Source: Pseudomonas sp. Q1-7 | GTDB taxonomy: Bacteria; Pseudomonadota; Gammaproteobacteria; Pseudomonadales; Pseudomonadaceae | DNA length: 64,000 bases | Reading direction: 5' to 3' | Assembly (NCBI RefSeq): GCF_028010285.1 | Contig: NZ_CP116304.1 | Span: 1,566,501 to 1,630,500 of the forward strand | Shown: piece by piece, positions 47,218 through 57,796 of the stretch | Layout of the letters: the number at the start of each line of letters is the position of its first letter | Numbering within the stretch: position 1 is the stretch's first letter | Notes under the pieces: generated by a model | The model's database searches: none | What the model saw: only the letters and a program-made list of their open reading frames with translations | Told to the model about the DNA's origin: nothing | Program-made: the position numbers and the translations under genes

Positions 47218-48705
47218 ATGTTCGAGTCCGCTGAAATCGGCCACGCCATTGACAAGGAAACCTACGAGAAGGCCGTGCCGGAGTTGCGCGAAGCCCTGCT
47301 GGACGCTCAGTTCGAGCTGAGGGAGCAGGGCCGCTTCCCGGTGCTGATCCTGATCAATGGCATCGAAGGCGCCGGCAAGGGTGAGACGGTGAAGCTGCTC
47401 AACGAGTGGATGGACCCGCGCCTGATCAACGTGGAAAGCTTCCTGCGGCCCACCGACGAAGAGCTCTCGCGTCCGCCGCAGTGGCGTTTCTGGCGCAAGT
47501 TGCCGCCCAAGGGACGGATCGGCATTTTCTTCGGCAACTGGTACAGCCAGATGCTCCATGCCCGGGTCGAGGGCGATATCAAGGATGCCCGCCTGGACCA
47601 GGCCATCAACGATGCGGAAGATCTGGAGCGCATGCTCTGCGACGAGGGGGCGCTGATCTTCAAGTTCTGGTTCCACCTGTCCAAGAAGCAGCTCAAGGAG
47701 CGTCTCAAGGCCCTGGAAAAGGACCCCCAGCGCAGTTGGCAGCTCAATCCGCTGGACTGGAAGCAGAGCGAGGTCTACGACCGCTTCGTGCGCTTCGGCG
47801 AGCGCGTGCTGCGCCGCACCAGCCGCGAATACGCGCCCTGGTACGTGATCGACGGTTCCGACGAGTATTACCGCAGCCTCAGCGTCGGCCGCATCCTTCT
47901 CGAAGGCCTGCAGGCGGCCCTCAGGCAGAAGGGCAGGCCCAAGCCGCAACCCCATGCCGCCCCGTTGATGTCCAACCTGGACAAGCTCAGCCTGCTGGAC
48001 AGCCTCGACCTCAGCCTCACGCTGGAGAAGAGCGACTACAAGGAACAACTGGCCACCGAACAGGCGCGCCTCAATGGCCTGTTGCGTGACAAGCGCATGC
48101 GCGGCCACGCGCTGATGGCGGTGTTCGAGGGCAACGACGCGGCCGGCAAGGGCGGCACCATCCGCCGCGTCACCGGTGCGCTGGACCCCCGCCAGTACCG
48201 CACCGTCCCCATTGCCGCGCCCACCGAGGAGGAGCGTGCGCAACCCTACCTCTGGCGCTTCTGGCGGCATGTGCCGGGGCGAGGGCAATTCACCATCTTC
48301 GACCGCTCCTGGTACGGCCGGGTGCTGGTGGAACGGGTCGAAGGCTTCTGTTCCGAGGCCGACTGGCTGCGGGCCTATGGCGAGATCAACGACTTCGAGG
48401 AGCAGTTGCACAACTACGGCATCGTGCTGGTGAAGTTCTGGCTGTCCATCGACAAGGAGACCCAGATGCAGCGCTTCAAGGAGCGCGAGAGCGTGGCCTT
48501 CAAGCGCTACAAGATCACCGAGGAAGACTGGCGCAACCGCGAAAAGTGGGACCTCTACGTCGACGCGGTGGACGACATGGTCAATCGCACCAGCACCGAG
48601 ATCGCGTCCTGGACCCTGGTGGAGGCCAATGACAAGCGCTATGCACGGATCAAGGTCCTGCGCACCATCAACGATGCCCTGGAGCAGGCCTTCAAGGAAG
48701 ACTGA
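47218..48705 (+). CDS. pap: Polyphosphate:AMP phosphotransferase (class II PPK2, two-domain)
   Basis: A 495-residue tandem PPK2 protein. Each half has a Walker A-like motif: NGIEGAGKGE (47-56) and EGNDAAGKGG (304-313). The C-terminal half keeps FDRSWYGRVL, with the aspartate expected in PPK2 catalysis. The N-terminal half has FGNWYSQML instead, so it is probably inactive or structural. It makes ADP from AMP using polyphosphate. ATG 47218 has an AAGGAGG site five bases upstream. A homologue sits in the same place in P. aeruginosa (PA3455) by recollection. Confidence 0.93.
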   Translation: MFESAEIGHAIDKETYEKAVPELREALLDAQFELREQGRFPVLILINGIEGAGKGETVKLLNEWMDPRLINVESFLRPTDEELSRPPQWRFWRKLPPKGRIGIFFGNWYSQMLHARVEGDIKDARLDQAINDAEDLERMLCDEGALIFKFWFHLSKKQLKERLKALEKDPQRSWQLNPLDWKQSEVYDRFVRFGERVLRRTSREYAPWYVIDGSDEYYRSLSVGRILLEGLQAALRQKGRPKPQPHAAPLMSNLDKLSLLDSLDLSLTLEKSDYKEQLATEQARLNGLLRDKRMRGHALMAVFEGNDAAGKGGTIRRVTGALDPRQYRTVPIAAPTEEERAQPYLWRFWRHVPGRGQFTIFDRSWYGRVLVERVEGFCSEADWLRAYGEINDFEEQLHNYGIVLVKFWLSIDKETQMQRFKERESVAFKRYKITEEDWRNREKWDLYVDAVDDMVNRTSTEIASWTLVEANDKRYARIKVLRTINDALEQAFKED

Positions 48706-48809
48706 AGGCGGGATGGGCGCGCATACGCGGGATGAATGATCGTGGTGGCCGAGAATGCAGCGGAACTATGCTCGGTCCACTTCCATTCCCAACGAAAGCG
48801 AGGTGCGTC

Positions 48810-49994
48810 ATGCGTGAAGTGGTGATCGTCGACAGCGTGCGGACTGGCCTGGCCAAGTCCTTCCGCGGCAAGTTCAACATGACCCGGCCGGACGACATGG
48901 CCGCCCACTGCGTGAACGCCCTGCTGGCGCGCAACGACCTCGACCCGGCACTGGTGGACGATTGCGTGGTCGGCGCCGGCTCCAACGAAGGCGCCCAGGG
49001 CCACAACATCGGCCGCAATGTGGCGGTGCTTTCGGGGCTGGGTATCGGCGTCGCCGGCATGACCCTGAACCGCTACTGCTCCTCGGGCCTGCAGGCCATC
49101 GCCATTGCCGCCAACCAGATCGCCTCCGGCTGCAGCGACGTGATGGTGGCCGGCGGCGTCGAGTCCATCACCCTGACGCTAAAGAGCATCAACCAGGACA
49201 ACTTCGTCAACCCGCGCCTGAAACTGGAACACCCCGGCATCTATTACCCCATGGGGCAGACCGCCGAAATCGTCGCCCGCCGCTACAACGTCAGCCGCGA
49301 AGCCCAGGACCTCTACGCCCTGCAGAGCCAGCAGCGCACCGCCCGCGCCCAGGCCGAAGGCCTGTTCGCCGACGAGATCGTGCCGATGAACGTGAAGTAC
49401 TTCGTCGAAGACAAGGCCAGCGGCGAGAAGCGGGTGCTGGACGGCGTGGTGGAGCACGACGACTGCAACCGCCCCGACACCACCCTGGAAGGCCTGAACG
49501 CGCTGAAACCGGTATTCGCCGAGGAGGGTTCGGTCACCGCCGGCAACTCCTCGCAGCTCTCCGACGGCGCCTCCATGACCCTGCTGATGAGCCTGGACAA
49601 GGCGCTGGAGCTGGGGCTCAAGCCCAAGGCCATCTTCCGTGGCTTCACCGTGGCCGGTTGCGAGCCGGACGAAATGGGCATCGGTCCGGTGTTCTCGGTG
49701 CCGAAGCTGCTCAAGGCCAAGGGGTTGTCCATCGACGACATCGACCTCTGGGAACTGAACGAGGCCTTCGCCTCCCAGTGCCTCTACGCCCGAGACCGCC
49801 TGGGCATCGACAACGACAAGTACAACGTCAACGGCGGCTCCATTTCCATCGGCCACCCCTTCGGCATGACCGGTTCGCGCCAGGTCGGCCACCTGGTGCG
49901 CGAGCTGCAGCGGCAGGGCAAGCGCTACGGCATCGTCACCATGTGCGTCGGCGGCGGCATGGGCGCCACCGGGCTGTTCGAGGCGTATCGCTGA
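48810..49994 (+). CDS. Thiolase (acetyl-CoA C-acyltransferase)
   Basis: A 394-residue thiolase of standard length. The nucleophilic C90 lies in LNRYCSSGLQA. H349 (GHPFGMTGSR) and C379 (CVGGGMG) complete the active site. It probably cleaves or forms 3-ketoacyl-CoA. No other beta-oxidation gene is next to it, so the chain length and direction are unknown. ATG 48810 (MREVVIVDSVRTGLAKS) is the usual family start. Confidence 0.92.
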   Translation: MREVVIVDSVRTGLAKSFRGKFNMTRPDDMAAHCVNALLARNDLDPALVDDCVVGAGSNEGAQGHNIGRNVAVLSGLGIGVAGMTLNRYCSSGLQAIAIAANQIASGCSDVMVAGGVESITLTLKSINQDNFVNPRLKLEHPGIYYPMGQTAEIVARRYNVSREAQDLYALQSQQRTARAQAEGLFADEIVPMNVKYFVEDKASGEKRVLDGVVEHDDCNRPDTTLEGLNALKPVFAEEGSVTAGNSSQLSDGASMTLLMSLDKALELGLKPKAIFRGFTVAGCEPDEMGIGPVFSVPKLLKAKGLSIDDIDLWELNEAFASQCLYARDRLGIDNDKYNVNGGSISIGHPFGMTGSRQVGHLVRELQRQGKRYGIVTMCVGGGMGATGLFEAYR

Positions 49995-50128
49995 GGCTGT
50001 AGGGGGACTCGCGCCGGAAGCCCGCTCGTTCCCTGAACCTTCACCCGGGGCGGCGGCGTCGCCCTTGGCGATGCGTGTCATTCCCGCAACGACGGCGCCT
50101 GCCACCACGTTGAACCGTAGACAAGAAA

Positions 50129-50149
50129 AACCCGCGCCAGGCGCGGGTT
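50129..50149. terminator. Bidirectional terminator between thiolase and DUF6316 genes
   Basis: AACCCGCGCC and GGCGCGGGTT are perfect 10-bp arms around one base. TTC-TTT follows on the + strand, and TTTTTCTT follows on the minus strand, so it is stronger for the minus-strand small gene. Confidence 0.85.
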
Positions 50150-50166
50150 CTTTCATGGCGGGGCGG

Positions 50167-50376
50167 TTATCGGCCCCGAAAGGCGAGTATGGCGTTAGCC
50201 TGCTGAATACGGCGGATGTACAACGCAATTTCCCGTTCTGTATCCACACGGGTGAAAAAAGGCCCTTCCAGAGTCCCTTCCCGGGTGGAAAAAAAGTATT
50301 GCCCGTTCACGGCACTGACGCGCTCACTGCGGTAGTGGGTGCCTGGCGCCATGTCGGACGCACGTCGACCGAACAT
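50167..50376 (-). CDS. DUF6316-like small protein
   Basis: A 69-residue soluble protein starting at ATG 50374-50376 (MFGRRASDMAPGTHYRSERV) with GGAGGT six bases upstream. The middle reads VNGQYFFSTREGTLEGPFFTR. It matches a short family I recall from Pseudomonas as DUF6316. Function unknown. A strong ribosome binding site and its own terminator show it is a real gene. Confidence 0.78.
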   Translation of the reverse strand: MFGRRASDMAPGTHYRSERVSAVNGQYFFSTREGTLEGPFFTRVDTEREIALYIRRIQQANAILAFRGR

Positions 50377-50583
50377 CGAACCACCTCCATTTCCCCGTTG
50401 GCTATATGAGTCTAACCAGCGCCACCGGCCTTGTTGCGGGGCTCGACGGGCGGCAGCCGGGGACAGGTACAGTTGCGTTTCCGACCGCTCGGGAACTGTT
50501 CCTGTGCCCTGGGAACCGGCGCTCCTAGAATGGCGTCCCTTGTCCTGCCCGCCGCCCTGGCGGGCTCGTCTGCAGAGGTTCCC

Positions 50584-51549
50584 ATGCATATCGCTTCCGG
50601 CCGTTGGCTCTACGGCCTGTTCCTCGCCCTGGTCACCGCCGTGCTCTGGGGTGTCCTGCCCATCTGGCTGAAGGAAGTCCTGCAGACCATGGACCCGGTG
50701 ACCGTCACCTGGTACCGCCTGATCGTCGCCGGTTCGCTGCTGTTCCTCTACCTCGGCGCCAACCGCCGGCTGCCGGCCTTCCGCCCGCTGGGCGCGCGTG
50801 GTCGCTGGCTGGTGGTGCTGGCCGTGGGCGGCTTGACCGGCAACTACGTGTTCTACCTGATCGGCCTGAAGATGCTCAGCCCCGGCACCACCCAACTGGT
50901 GATCCAGGTGGCGCCGATCCTCTTCCTGCTGAGCAGCCTGTTCGTGTTCAAGGAAAGCTTCAGCCTGGGCCAGGCCCTCGGCCTGATGGTGACGGTGCTG
51001 GGCTTCGGCCTGTTCTTCAACCAGCGTCTGGAAGAACTGCTCACCTCCATGAGCCAGTACACCCTGGGGGTGCTGGTGATCCTGCTGTCCGCGTTCGTCT
51101 GGACCTTCTACGGCCTGGCGCAGAAGCAGCTGCTGAGCCACTGGGGTTCGGCCCAGGTGATGATGGTGATCTACCTCGGTTGCGCCGCCCTGCTGACCCC
51201 TTGGGCGCATCCTCTGGAGCTGCTCGACCTGAGCCCGCTGCAAGGCTGGCTGCTGCTGGCCTGCTGCCTGAACACCCTGGTGGCCTACGGCGCCTTCGCC
51301 GAGGCGCTGGCCCACTGGGAAGCCTCGCGGGTCAGCGCCACCCTGGCCATCACGCCCCTGGTGACCTTCGCCAGCGTGGCCCTTTGCGCCAGCCTCTGGC
51401 CGGACCATGTGCAGCCGGAAACCATCAACTGGATCGGCTATGCCGGTGCGGTGTTCGTGGTCCTCGGTTCGGCCCTCACCGCGTTGGCCCCGTCGCTGAT
51501 GCGCAGCTGGCGGACGCGCCGTGAGACAACTCTGGTGGGGGGTGAATAG
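50584..51549 (+). CDS. EamA/DMT-family transporter (RarD-like)
   Basis: A 321-residue transporter with ten predicted membrane segments and two EamA repeats. The first ends near MLSPGTTQLVIQVAPILF, the second near SRVSATLAITPLVTF. It starts at ATG 50584 (MHIASGRWLYGLFLALVTA). The family exports amino acids and metabolites. Substrate unknown. The region after it (51550-51778) is filled by REP-type repeats. Confidence 0.88.
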   Translation: MHIASGRWLYGLFLALVTAVLWGVLPIWLKEVLQTMDPVTVTWYRLIVAGSLLFLYLGANRRLPAFRPLGARGRWLVVLAVGGLTGNYVFYLIGLKMLSPGTTQLVIQVAPILFLLSSLFVFKESFSLGQALGLMVTVLGFGLFFNQRLEELLTSMSQYTLGVLVILLSAFVWTFYGLAQKQLLSHWGSAQVMMVIYLGCAALLTPWAHPLELLDLSPLQGWLLLACCLNTLVAYGAFAEALAHWEASRVSATLAITPLVTFASVALCASLWPDHVQPETINWIGYAGAVFVVLGSALTALAPSLMRSWRTRRETTLVGGE

Positions 51550-51555
51550 AGGGCA

Positions 51556-51598
51556 CCTGTGGGAGCGAATCCGTTCGCGATGGACAGCGCAGCTGTCC
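51556..51598. repeat. REP-like composite repeat (reverse copy of 5611-5652)
   Basis: TGTGGGAGCGAATCCGTTCG at 51558-51577 is followed by GGACAGC-GCA-GCTGTCC at 51582-51598. Its reverse complement aligns with 5611-5644 almost base for base. Confidence 0.7.
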
Positions 51599-51680
51599 CG
51601 TAGGGGGCATGCCGCTCTTTTTATCCACCGTCGGTGTCCGGCCGAGCCTCGATGGTGGACCGGTGAAACATGGTCCACTT

Positions 51681-51712
51681 GATGGGTTTCGCTCCGCTCA
51701 ACGCCATCCTAC
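51681..51712. repeat. Dispersed GATGGGTTTCG...CCATCCTACG repeat
   Basis: GATGGGTTTCGCTCCGCTCA followed by ACGCCATCCTACG belongs to the same family as 27745-27772. A separate inverted repeat, GTGGACC/GGTCCAC, lies just upstream at 51655-51678. Confidence 0.6.
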
Positions 51713-51730
51713 GAAAGCTCTGCGCGCCCC

Positions 51731-51770
51731 TGGGGGAGGAAAATCATTCGCGAACGACTTCGCTCCCCCA
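51731..51770. repeat. REP-like palindrome
   Basis: TGGGGGAG (51731-51738) and CTCCCCCA (51763-51770) flank a core with ATTCGCGAACGACTTCG. It lies just downstream of the flavin oxidoreductase gene. Confidence 0.6.
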
Positions 51771-51778
51771 TCAGGAAA

Positions 51779-52391
51779 CTAGCAACGGGTGCCGAGCATT
51801 TCCGCCTTGCGCAGCCAGGTCTGGCGCTGCTCCTCGGAGGACGGGCGTACCGGGGAAAATTCGGTCAGGCGGCGGGTCTTGATGCCGCAGAAGCCGAGGA
51901 TGGTGCGCACCATCTGGCGGTGCGCCGGGGCACCGTAGATCCAGCGGAAATACCAGGGCGGGGTGTCCAGGGTCACCAGCAGGTCGGCGGTGCGTCCGCT
52001 CAGCAGCTTGTCCCAGGCCTGGGACTGGCCGCGGTAGCGAAAGGCGAAGCCGGGCAGGAAGACGCGGTCGAAGAAGCCCTTGAGCAACGCCGGCAGGCCG
52101 CCCCACCAGACCGGGTAGACGAACACCAGGTGCTCGGCCCAGTGGATTTGCCGCTGGGCCTCCAGCAGGTCGGGCTCAAGGGTCTGGTTGTGGTCGTAGC
52201 CCCCGCGCAGCACCGGGTCGAACTGCATCTCGCCGAGCTTCAGCAAACGCACCACGTGGCCTTCGCTGCGCGCGCCCTGGGCGAAGGCTTCGCTCAGGGC
52301 GTGGCACAGGCTGCCGCCCTTGGGCGTGCCGAGGATCATCAGGATGCGCTTGCCGTCGCCTTCCAGTGGCGTGGCGCCGTGCTTGAGCGCT

Positions 52392-52399
<8 letters not shown>
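51779..52399 (-). CDS. NAD(P)H dehydrogenase (quinone)/flavodoxin-fold oxidoreductase
   Basis: A 206-residue FMN-dependent reductase of the YwrO/MdaB/DT-diaphorase type. The segment [17 protein letters not shown] binds the FMN phosphate. [23 protein letters not shown] is the characteristic family motif. It starts at ATG 52399 ([14 protein letters not shown]), overlapping the fumC stop by 8 bp, so the two are translationally coupled. It probably reduces quinones by two electrons. Confidence 0.88.
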
Positions 52400-53786
<1,387 letters not shown>

Positions 53787-53858
53787 GTGGGTTGGCTCCG
53801 GCTATTGATTCCGCAGTTTAGGCTCTATCCCAGGCACTCGGTTCAACCGTTCGGGCAA

Positions 53859-54869
53859 TTACCAGCGCGCGCGGGTGGCCCCCAGCCAGCCGAGGATATT
53901 GTTCACCGGCACGCATTCGCCGTCCGGACTGCGCAGCACACCGTCGAAGCGGCCGAACCACTGGCGCGTGTCGGCGTACAACGGGCCCAGGCGCGGGCAG
54001 GCCTGGTGCAACTGGCGCGGGGTGAAGGTGAGTTCCACCTGGCGGCAGGCGGTGGACAACTGCCAGGGGGCCAGGGGTGTGCTGGGAGTCTGTTCGATCC
54101 GCACCGGGCGATCGAGCTTGGCCAGGCGGCCGCCGAACCACAGGGCGTTCTCGGTCAGGCCGCTGGAGTCGGTCCAGCCGGAGCCGAAGTTTCCGGCGAT
54201 GCCGCCGGGGCCGGCGAAGGCGGCGCGGGTCCAGCGACTGTGGAAGGGCCAGACGCCGCGGCCGAAGTCCAGGGAGGCAAAGCTATGGCCGACGGCGCAG
54301 AGGTACTGGCGTTCCCCCAGTTGCACGCTGCCGCTGGTCGGCAGGCCCAGTTGGCGGCTGCTGGCATGGAAGCCGCGGCCGGGCAGGGGGGCGACCAGGT
54401 TCACCGAGTCCAGGTGGGCGGGGCGCAGCACCTCCAGGGCGACCTGCAGCCGCTGGCCGCCCAGGTCCGGCGCTTCCACCCGCAGGCTTACCCGGCCGGG
54501 GTGTTCGCCCACGCGTATCCGCAGGCGCGGATGCTCGAAGTCATGGCTTTCCAGCGGCGTGTCGGGCAGCCGGCAGCCCAGGGAGAAGGGTCGCAACTGG
54601 GTGTGGGCGACGGCCTCGCCGCTGTCGAGATCGAGGAAATAGGCGGCGCCGTAGCCGATGTAGTCGAGGTCCGCCAGGGTCAGCGAGAGCACCCAGCGTG
54701 GGGTGGTGATGCACCAGTGGTTCCAGCGCTTGCGCCGGCCGAAGTGGCCGGGAATCGCGCAGTTCAAGCGGGGCCGGTTGGACCAGCCGATGGCGGCGGG
54801 CGCGAGCAGACCGCGGGCATCGCAAAGCGCGGGAATTCCCGGCGGCAGGGTGGAAATGTGGCTGTTCAT
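53859..54869 (-). CDS. DUF2804 family protein
   Basis: A 336-residue protein with features of DUF2804: GLLAPAAIGWSNRPRLNC near the start, NHWCITTPRWVLSLTLADLD, and WPFHSRWTRAAFAG. No signal peptide or membrane segment is evident. The family is probably lipocalin-like beta-sheet, function unknown. It lies 72 bp downstream of fumC's start side on the same strand, oriented to precede fumC. Confidence 0.85.
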   Translation of the reverse strand: MNSHISTLPPGIPALCDARGLLAPAAIGWSNRPRLNCAIPGHFGRRKRWNHWCITTPRWVLSLTLADLDYIGYGAAYFLDLDSGEAVAHTQLRPFSLGCRLPDTPLESHDFEHPRLRIRVGEHPGRVSLRVEAPDLGGQRLQVALEVLRPAHLDSVNLVAPLPGRGFHASSRQLGLPTSGSVQLGERQYLCAVGHSFASLDFGRGVWPFHSRWTRAAFAGPGGIAGNFGSGWTDSSGLTENALWFGGRLAKLDRPVRIEQTPSTPLAPWQLSTACRQVELTFTPRQLHQACPRLGPLYADTRQWFGRFDGVLRSPDGECVPVNNILGWLGATRARW

Positions 54870-55200
54870 CGGGCACGTCCGTGTGTGTGCGAAGCCTGGG
54901 CAGTTCAGAAAACGGCTGGCGGTCGACCTAGGGTCGTTAACTTTTCATACAGTTCTGTCGGCCGCAAGTAGTCGTTTGGTCGGAAATTTCCTCAACCAGA
55001 AAGAAAGGATTCCGAGTCATCAAAGGATGCCCAGTGGAGGGGAGCCTGGGCAAGTGATAGCCAGTCGATTCGCGGCGGTATCGCACATTTCGGCGGCCCG
55101 ATTGTCGAAAGAGTCGCCCTTGAGCCGGATATCCGCTTGAGCGCAGAATGACCGGCCCCCCGGGGCCGCCCCCGCTATCCGTGCCAGACAAGGATTCCCG
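54870..55200. other. Intergenic region without a recognised gene
   Basis: A 331-bp divergent gap between the DUF2804 gene and the DUF2059 gene. It is AT-richer between about 54920 and 55010. It contains the small perfect hairpin CGGCCCC-CC-GGGGCCG at 55153-55168, 32 bp before the DUF2059 start. I see no gene and no clear operator. Confidence 0.5.
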
Positions 55201-55710
55201 ATGACCAAGTTTCGCGTTCTCTGCACCGCCTTGCTGCTGGCGTGCGCCAGTGGCCAGGTCCTGGCCGATGCCGCCAGCCACGCCGCCGATGCTGAACGTT
55301 TCCTCAAGCTGGCCCGCGCCGACAAGCTGACCGTCCCGGTCTACGCCCAGGTGCAGCAGATGTTCGAACAGCGCTTCGAGCAGGCCCAGGCGCCGGCCAG
55401 CAAGAAGGCCACCCTGGAAACCTACCAGGCCAAGGCCAATGCCGCGCTGGACAAGGCCGTCGGCTGGGACAAGCTGAAGCCGGAACTGGTGAAGATCTAC
55501 ACCAGCGCGTTCAGCGAGAGCGAACTGAAGGAGTTGATCGCCTTCTATGAGTCGCCCCTGGGCAAGAAAGTCCTGGAGAAGATGCCGGCCCTGACCCAGC
55601 AATCCGCCCAGCTCACCCAGAGCCGTCTGGAGGCTGCGGTGCCCGAGGTCAACAAGCTGCTCAGCGAGATGGCCAGCGAGCTGGCGCCCCAGGACAAGAA
55701 AAAGCCGTAA
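55201..55710 (+). CDS. DUF2059 exported protein
   Basis: A 169-residue protein with a signal peptide (about 1-22, ACASGQVLA|DAAS). The helical C-terminal half contains YTSAFSESELKELIAFYESPLGKKVLEKMP, split here for length: the FSESELKELIAFYESPLGKK core is the DUF2059 signature. Lysine-rich end (QDKKKP). It is probably periplasmic; function unknown. AAGGATTCCCG precedes the ATG. It is 13 bp upstream of the BolA-family gene. Confidence 0.85.
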   Translation: MTKFRVLCTALLLACASGQVLADAASHAADAERFLKLARADKLTVPVYAQVQQMFEQRFEQAQAPASKKATLETYQAKANAALDKAVGWDKLKPELVKIYTSAFSESELKELIAFYESPLGKKVLEKMPALTQQSAQLTQSRLEAAVPEVNKLLSEMASELAPQDKKKP

Positions 55711-55723
55711 GCGGAGTCCACCG

Positions 55724-56029
55724 ATGACCATGCGCAACCGTATCCTGACCGCCCTGGAAGCCTTGGAGCCCCAGCATCTCGATGTGCTGGACGAGAGCCA
55801 CATGCACAGCCGTGGCCTGGAAACCCACTACAAGGCGGTGATCGTCAGCCCGGTGTTCGCCGGGTTGAACGCCGTCAAGCGCCACCAGAAGGTCTACGCC
55901 AGCCTCGGCGAGCTGATGGGGCAGTTCCATGCCCTGGCCCTGCACACCTACACCCCGGAGGAGTGGGCCGAGCAGGGTGCGGCGCCGGATTCCCCGACCT
56001 GCCGTGGCGGCAGCAAGCACGACCACTGA
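55724..56029 (+). CDS. BolA-family protein
   Basis: A 101-residue BolA-fold protein. The core LDESHMHSRGLETHYKAVIV and VKRHQKVYASLGELM, with conserved histidines, is typical. BolA proteins form [2Fe-2S] complexes with monothiol glutaredoxins and influence morphology and stress responses. It has no glutaredoxin neighbour. The C-terminal TCRGGSKHDH tail has an extra Cys and His. Confidence 0.92.
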   Translation: MTMRNRILTALEALEPQHLDVLDESHMHSRGLETHYKAVIVSPVFAGLNAVKRHQKVYASLGELMGQFHALALHTYTPEEWAEQGAAPDSPTCRGGSKHDH

Positions 56030-56219
56030 GCCTCCGCCCGCCTTGTCTCGGCGGCCTCGCCTGGGTTTTTCCAGCATCCATTCGGCGGCTGGGACAATCT
56101 CACGCAGCCTGCGTGCCGCGGCTTTTTGATAGACTTCGCACCGCGCCGGCCCAGCCGGCGCAGTCGTTTCTATTGCCCGGTCCGCCCTTTACGCGGGCGA
56201 CCACTGGAGGAAGTACCGC

Positions 56220-57155
56220 ATGACTCAAATCGTCGTGGCGGCGTTGTACAAGTTCGTCACCCTGAAGGACTACGTCGCGCTGCGTGAACCCCTGCTCAAG
56301 ACCCTGCTCGACAACGGCATCAAGGGCACCCTGCTACTGGCCGAGGAAGGCATCAACGGCACCGTCTCCGGCACCCGCGAAGGCATCGACGCGCTGCTTG
56401 CCTGGCTCAAGGTCGACCCGCGTCTGGCCGACCTGGACCACAAGGAGTCCTACTGCATTGATCAGCCCTTCTATCGCACCAAGGTCAAGCTGAAGAAGGA
56501 AATCGTCACCCTTGGCGTCCCCGGCGTCGACCCCAACCTGCAGGTCGGCACCTACGTCGAACCGAAGGACTGGAACGCCCTGATCAGCGACCCCGAAGTG
56601 CTGCTGATCGACACCCGTAACGATTACGAAGTGGCCATCGGCACCTTCGAAGGCGCGGTCGACCCGAAAACCAGATCGTTCCGCGAATTCCCCGACTACA
56701 TAAAGGCGAACTTCGACCCGGCGGTGCACAAGAAGGTGGCGATGTTCTGCACTGGCGGCATTCGTTGCGAGAAAGCTTCCAGCTACATGCTCGGCCAGGG
56801 CTTCGACGAGGTCTTCCACCTCAAGGGGGGCATCCTCAAGTACCTGGAGGAAGTGCCCCAGCAGGAGACCCTCTGGCGCGGCGACTGCTTCGTCTTCGAC
56901 AACCGCGTCACCGTGCGCCACGATCTTTCGGAGGGGGACTTCGACCAGTGTCACGCCTGCCGTAACCCGATTTCCGTGGAAGACCGCCAGTCCGAGCACT
57001 TTTCCCCCGGCATCAGTTGCCCGCACTGCTGGGACAGCCTGAGCGAGAAGACCCGTGCCAGCGCCATGGAGCGGCAGAAGCAGATCGAGCTGGCCAAGGC
57101 CCGCAACCTGCCGCACCCCATTGGCCGCGACCCCCGCCAAGCCCTGGAGGATTGA
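56220..57155 (+). CDS. trhO: tRNA uridine-34 hydroxylase TrhO (YceA), rhodanese-domain
   Basis: A 311-residue protein. The N-terminal acylphosphatase-like domain (about 1-100) precedes a rhodanese domain with active C177 in [13 protein letters not shown]. The C-terminus has a paired-cysteine segment CHACRNPI...CPHC. It adds oxygen to tRNA U34 to give 5-hydroxyuridine, a prephenate-independent route. The ATG at 56220 has GGAGG upstream. Confidence 0.94.
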   Translation: MTQIVVAALYKFVTLKDYVALREPLLKTLLDNGIKGTLLLAEEGINGTVSGTREGIDALLAWLKVDPRLADLDHKESYCIDQPFYRTKVKLKKEIVTLGVPGVDPNLQVGTYVEPKDWNALISDPEVLLIDTRNDYEVAIGTFEGAVDPKTRSFREFPDYIKANFDPAVHKKVAMFCTGGIRCEKASSYMLGQGFDEVFHLKGGILKYLEEVPQQETLWRGDCFVFDNRVTVRHDLSEGDFDQCHACRNPISVEDRQSEHFSPGISCPHCWDSLSEKTRASAMERQKQIELAKARNLPHPIGRDPRQALED

Positions 57156-57157
57156 GC

Positions 57158-57796
57158 GTGTCCACTGCCCGCCTGCTCTATGTGATGGACCCCATGTGTT
57201 CCTGGTGCTGGGGCTTCGCCCCGGTGATGACGGCGCTGGCCGGGCAGGCCGCGGCGGCCGGGGTGCCGCTGCATCTGGTGGCCGGCGGCCTGCGCACCGG
57301 CCAGGGTGCCGCGCTGGATGCCCATACCCGGCGCTACATCCTCGAACACTGGCAGGCGGTCAACCAGGCCACCGGACAGCCGTTCCGCTTCGACGGTGCG
57401 CTGCCCGACGGCTTCGTCTACGACACCGAGCCGGCCTGCCGCGCCCTGGTGGTGGCCCGTTCCCTGGCGCCCGAACTGGCCTGGCCGCTGGTCAGGCTGA
57501 TCCAGCATGCGTTCTACGCCGAAGGCCGTGACGTGACCCAGGCGTCCACCCTGGTGGCGCTGGCCGAGCAGGCGGGCATCCCGCGCATCGAGTTCGCGCA
57601 GGCCTTCGATGCCGCCGCCAGTCATGAGGCGACCCTCGCCGACTTCGCCTGGGTGCAGGACCTCGGCATCGCCGGTTTCCCCACCCTGTTGGCCGAGCGC
57701 GACGGCCAACTGGCGCTGCTGACCAATGGCTACCAGGCCCTGGATGAACTGGCGCCGCTGCTGGGCCGCTGGCTGGAACGGGGTACCCATGCCTGA
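57158..57796 (+). CDS. DsbA-family oxidoreductase, FrnE-like
   Basis: A 212-residue thioredoxin-fold protein. The start is GTG 57158 (VSTARLLYVMDPMCSWCWGF), 2 bp after the trhO stop with GGAGG upstream. The active CSWC pair is C14/C17. The cis-Pro loop is IAGFPTLLAERDG. There is no signal peptide, so it is cytoplasmic, unlike DsbA. It overlaps the ABC exporter start by 8 bp. Confidence 0.88.
   Translation: MSTARLLYVMDPMCSWCWGFAPVMTALAGQAAAAGVPLHLVAGGLRTGQGAALDAHTRRYILEHWQAVNQATGQPFRFDGALPDGFVYDTEPACRALVVARSLAPELAWPLVRLIQHAFYAEGRDVTQASTLVALAEQAGIPRIEFAQAFDAAASHEATLADFAWVQDLGIAGFPTLLAERDGQLALLTNGYQALDELAPLLGRWLERGTHA

Noticed and set aside
54903-54990. Possible LexA-like half site (CATACAG) before the DUF2059 gene
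   Set aside because: Only one half of CTGT-N8-ACAG is present. There is no matching left half.
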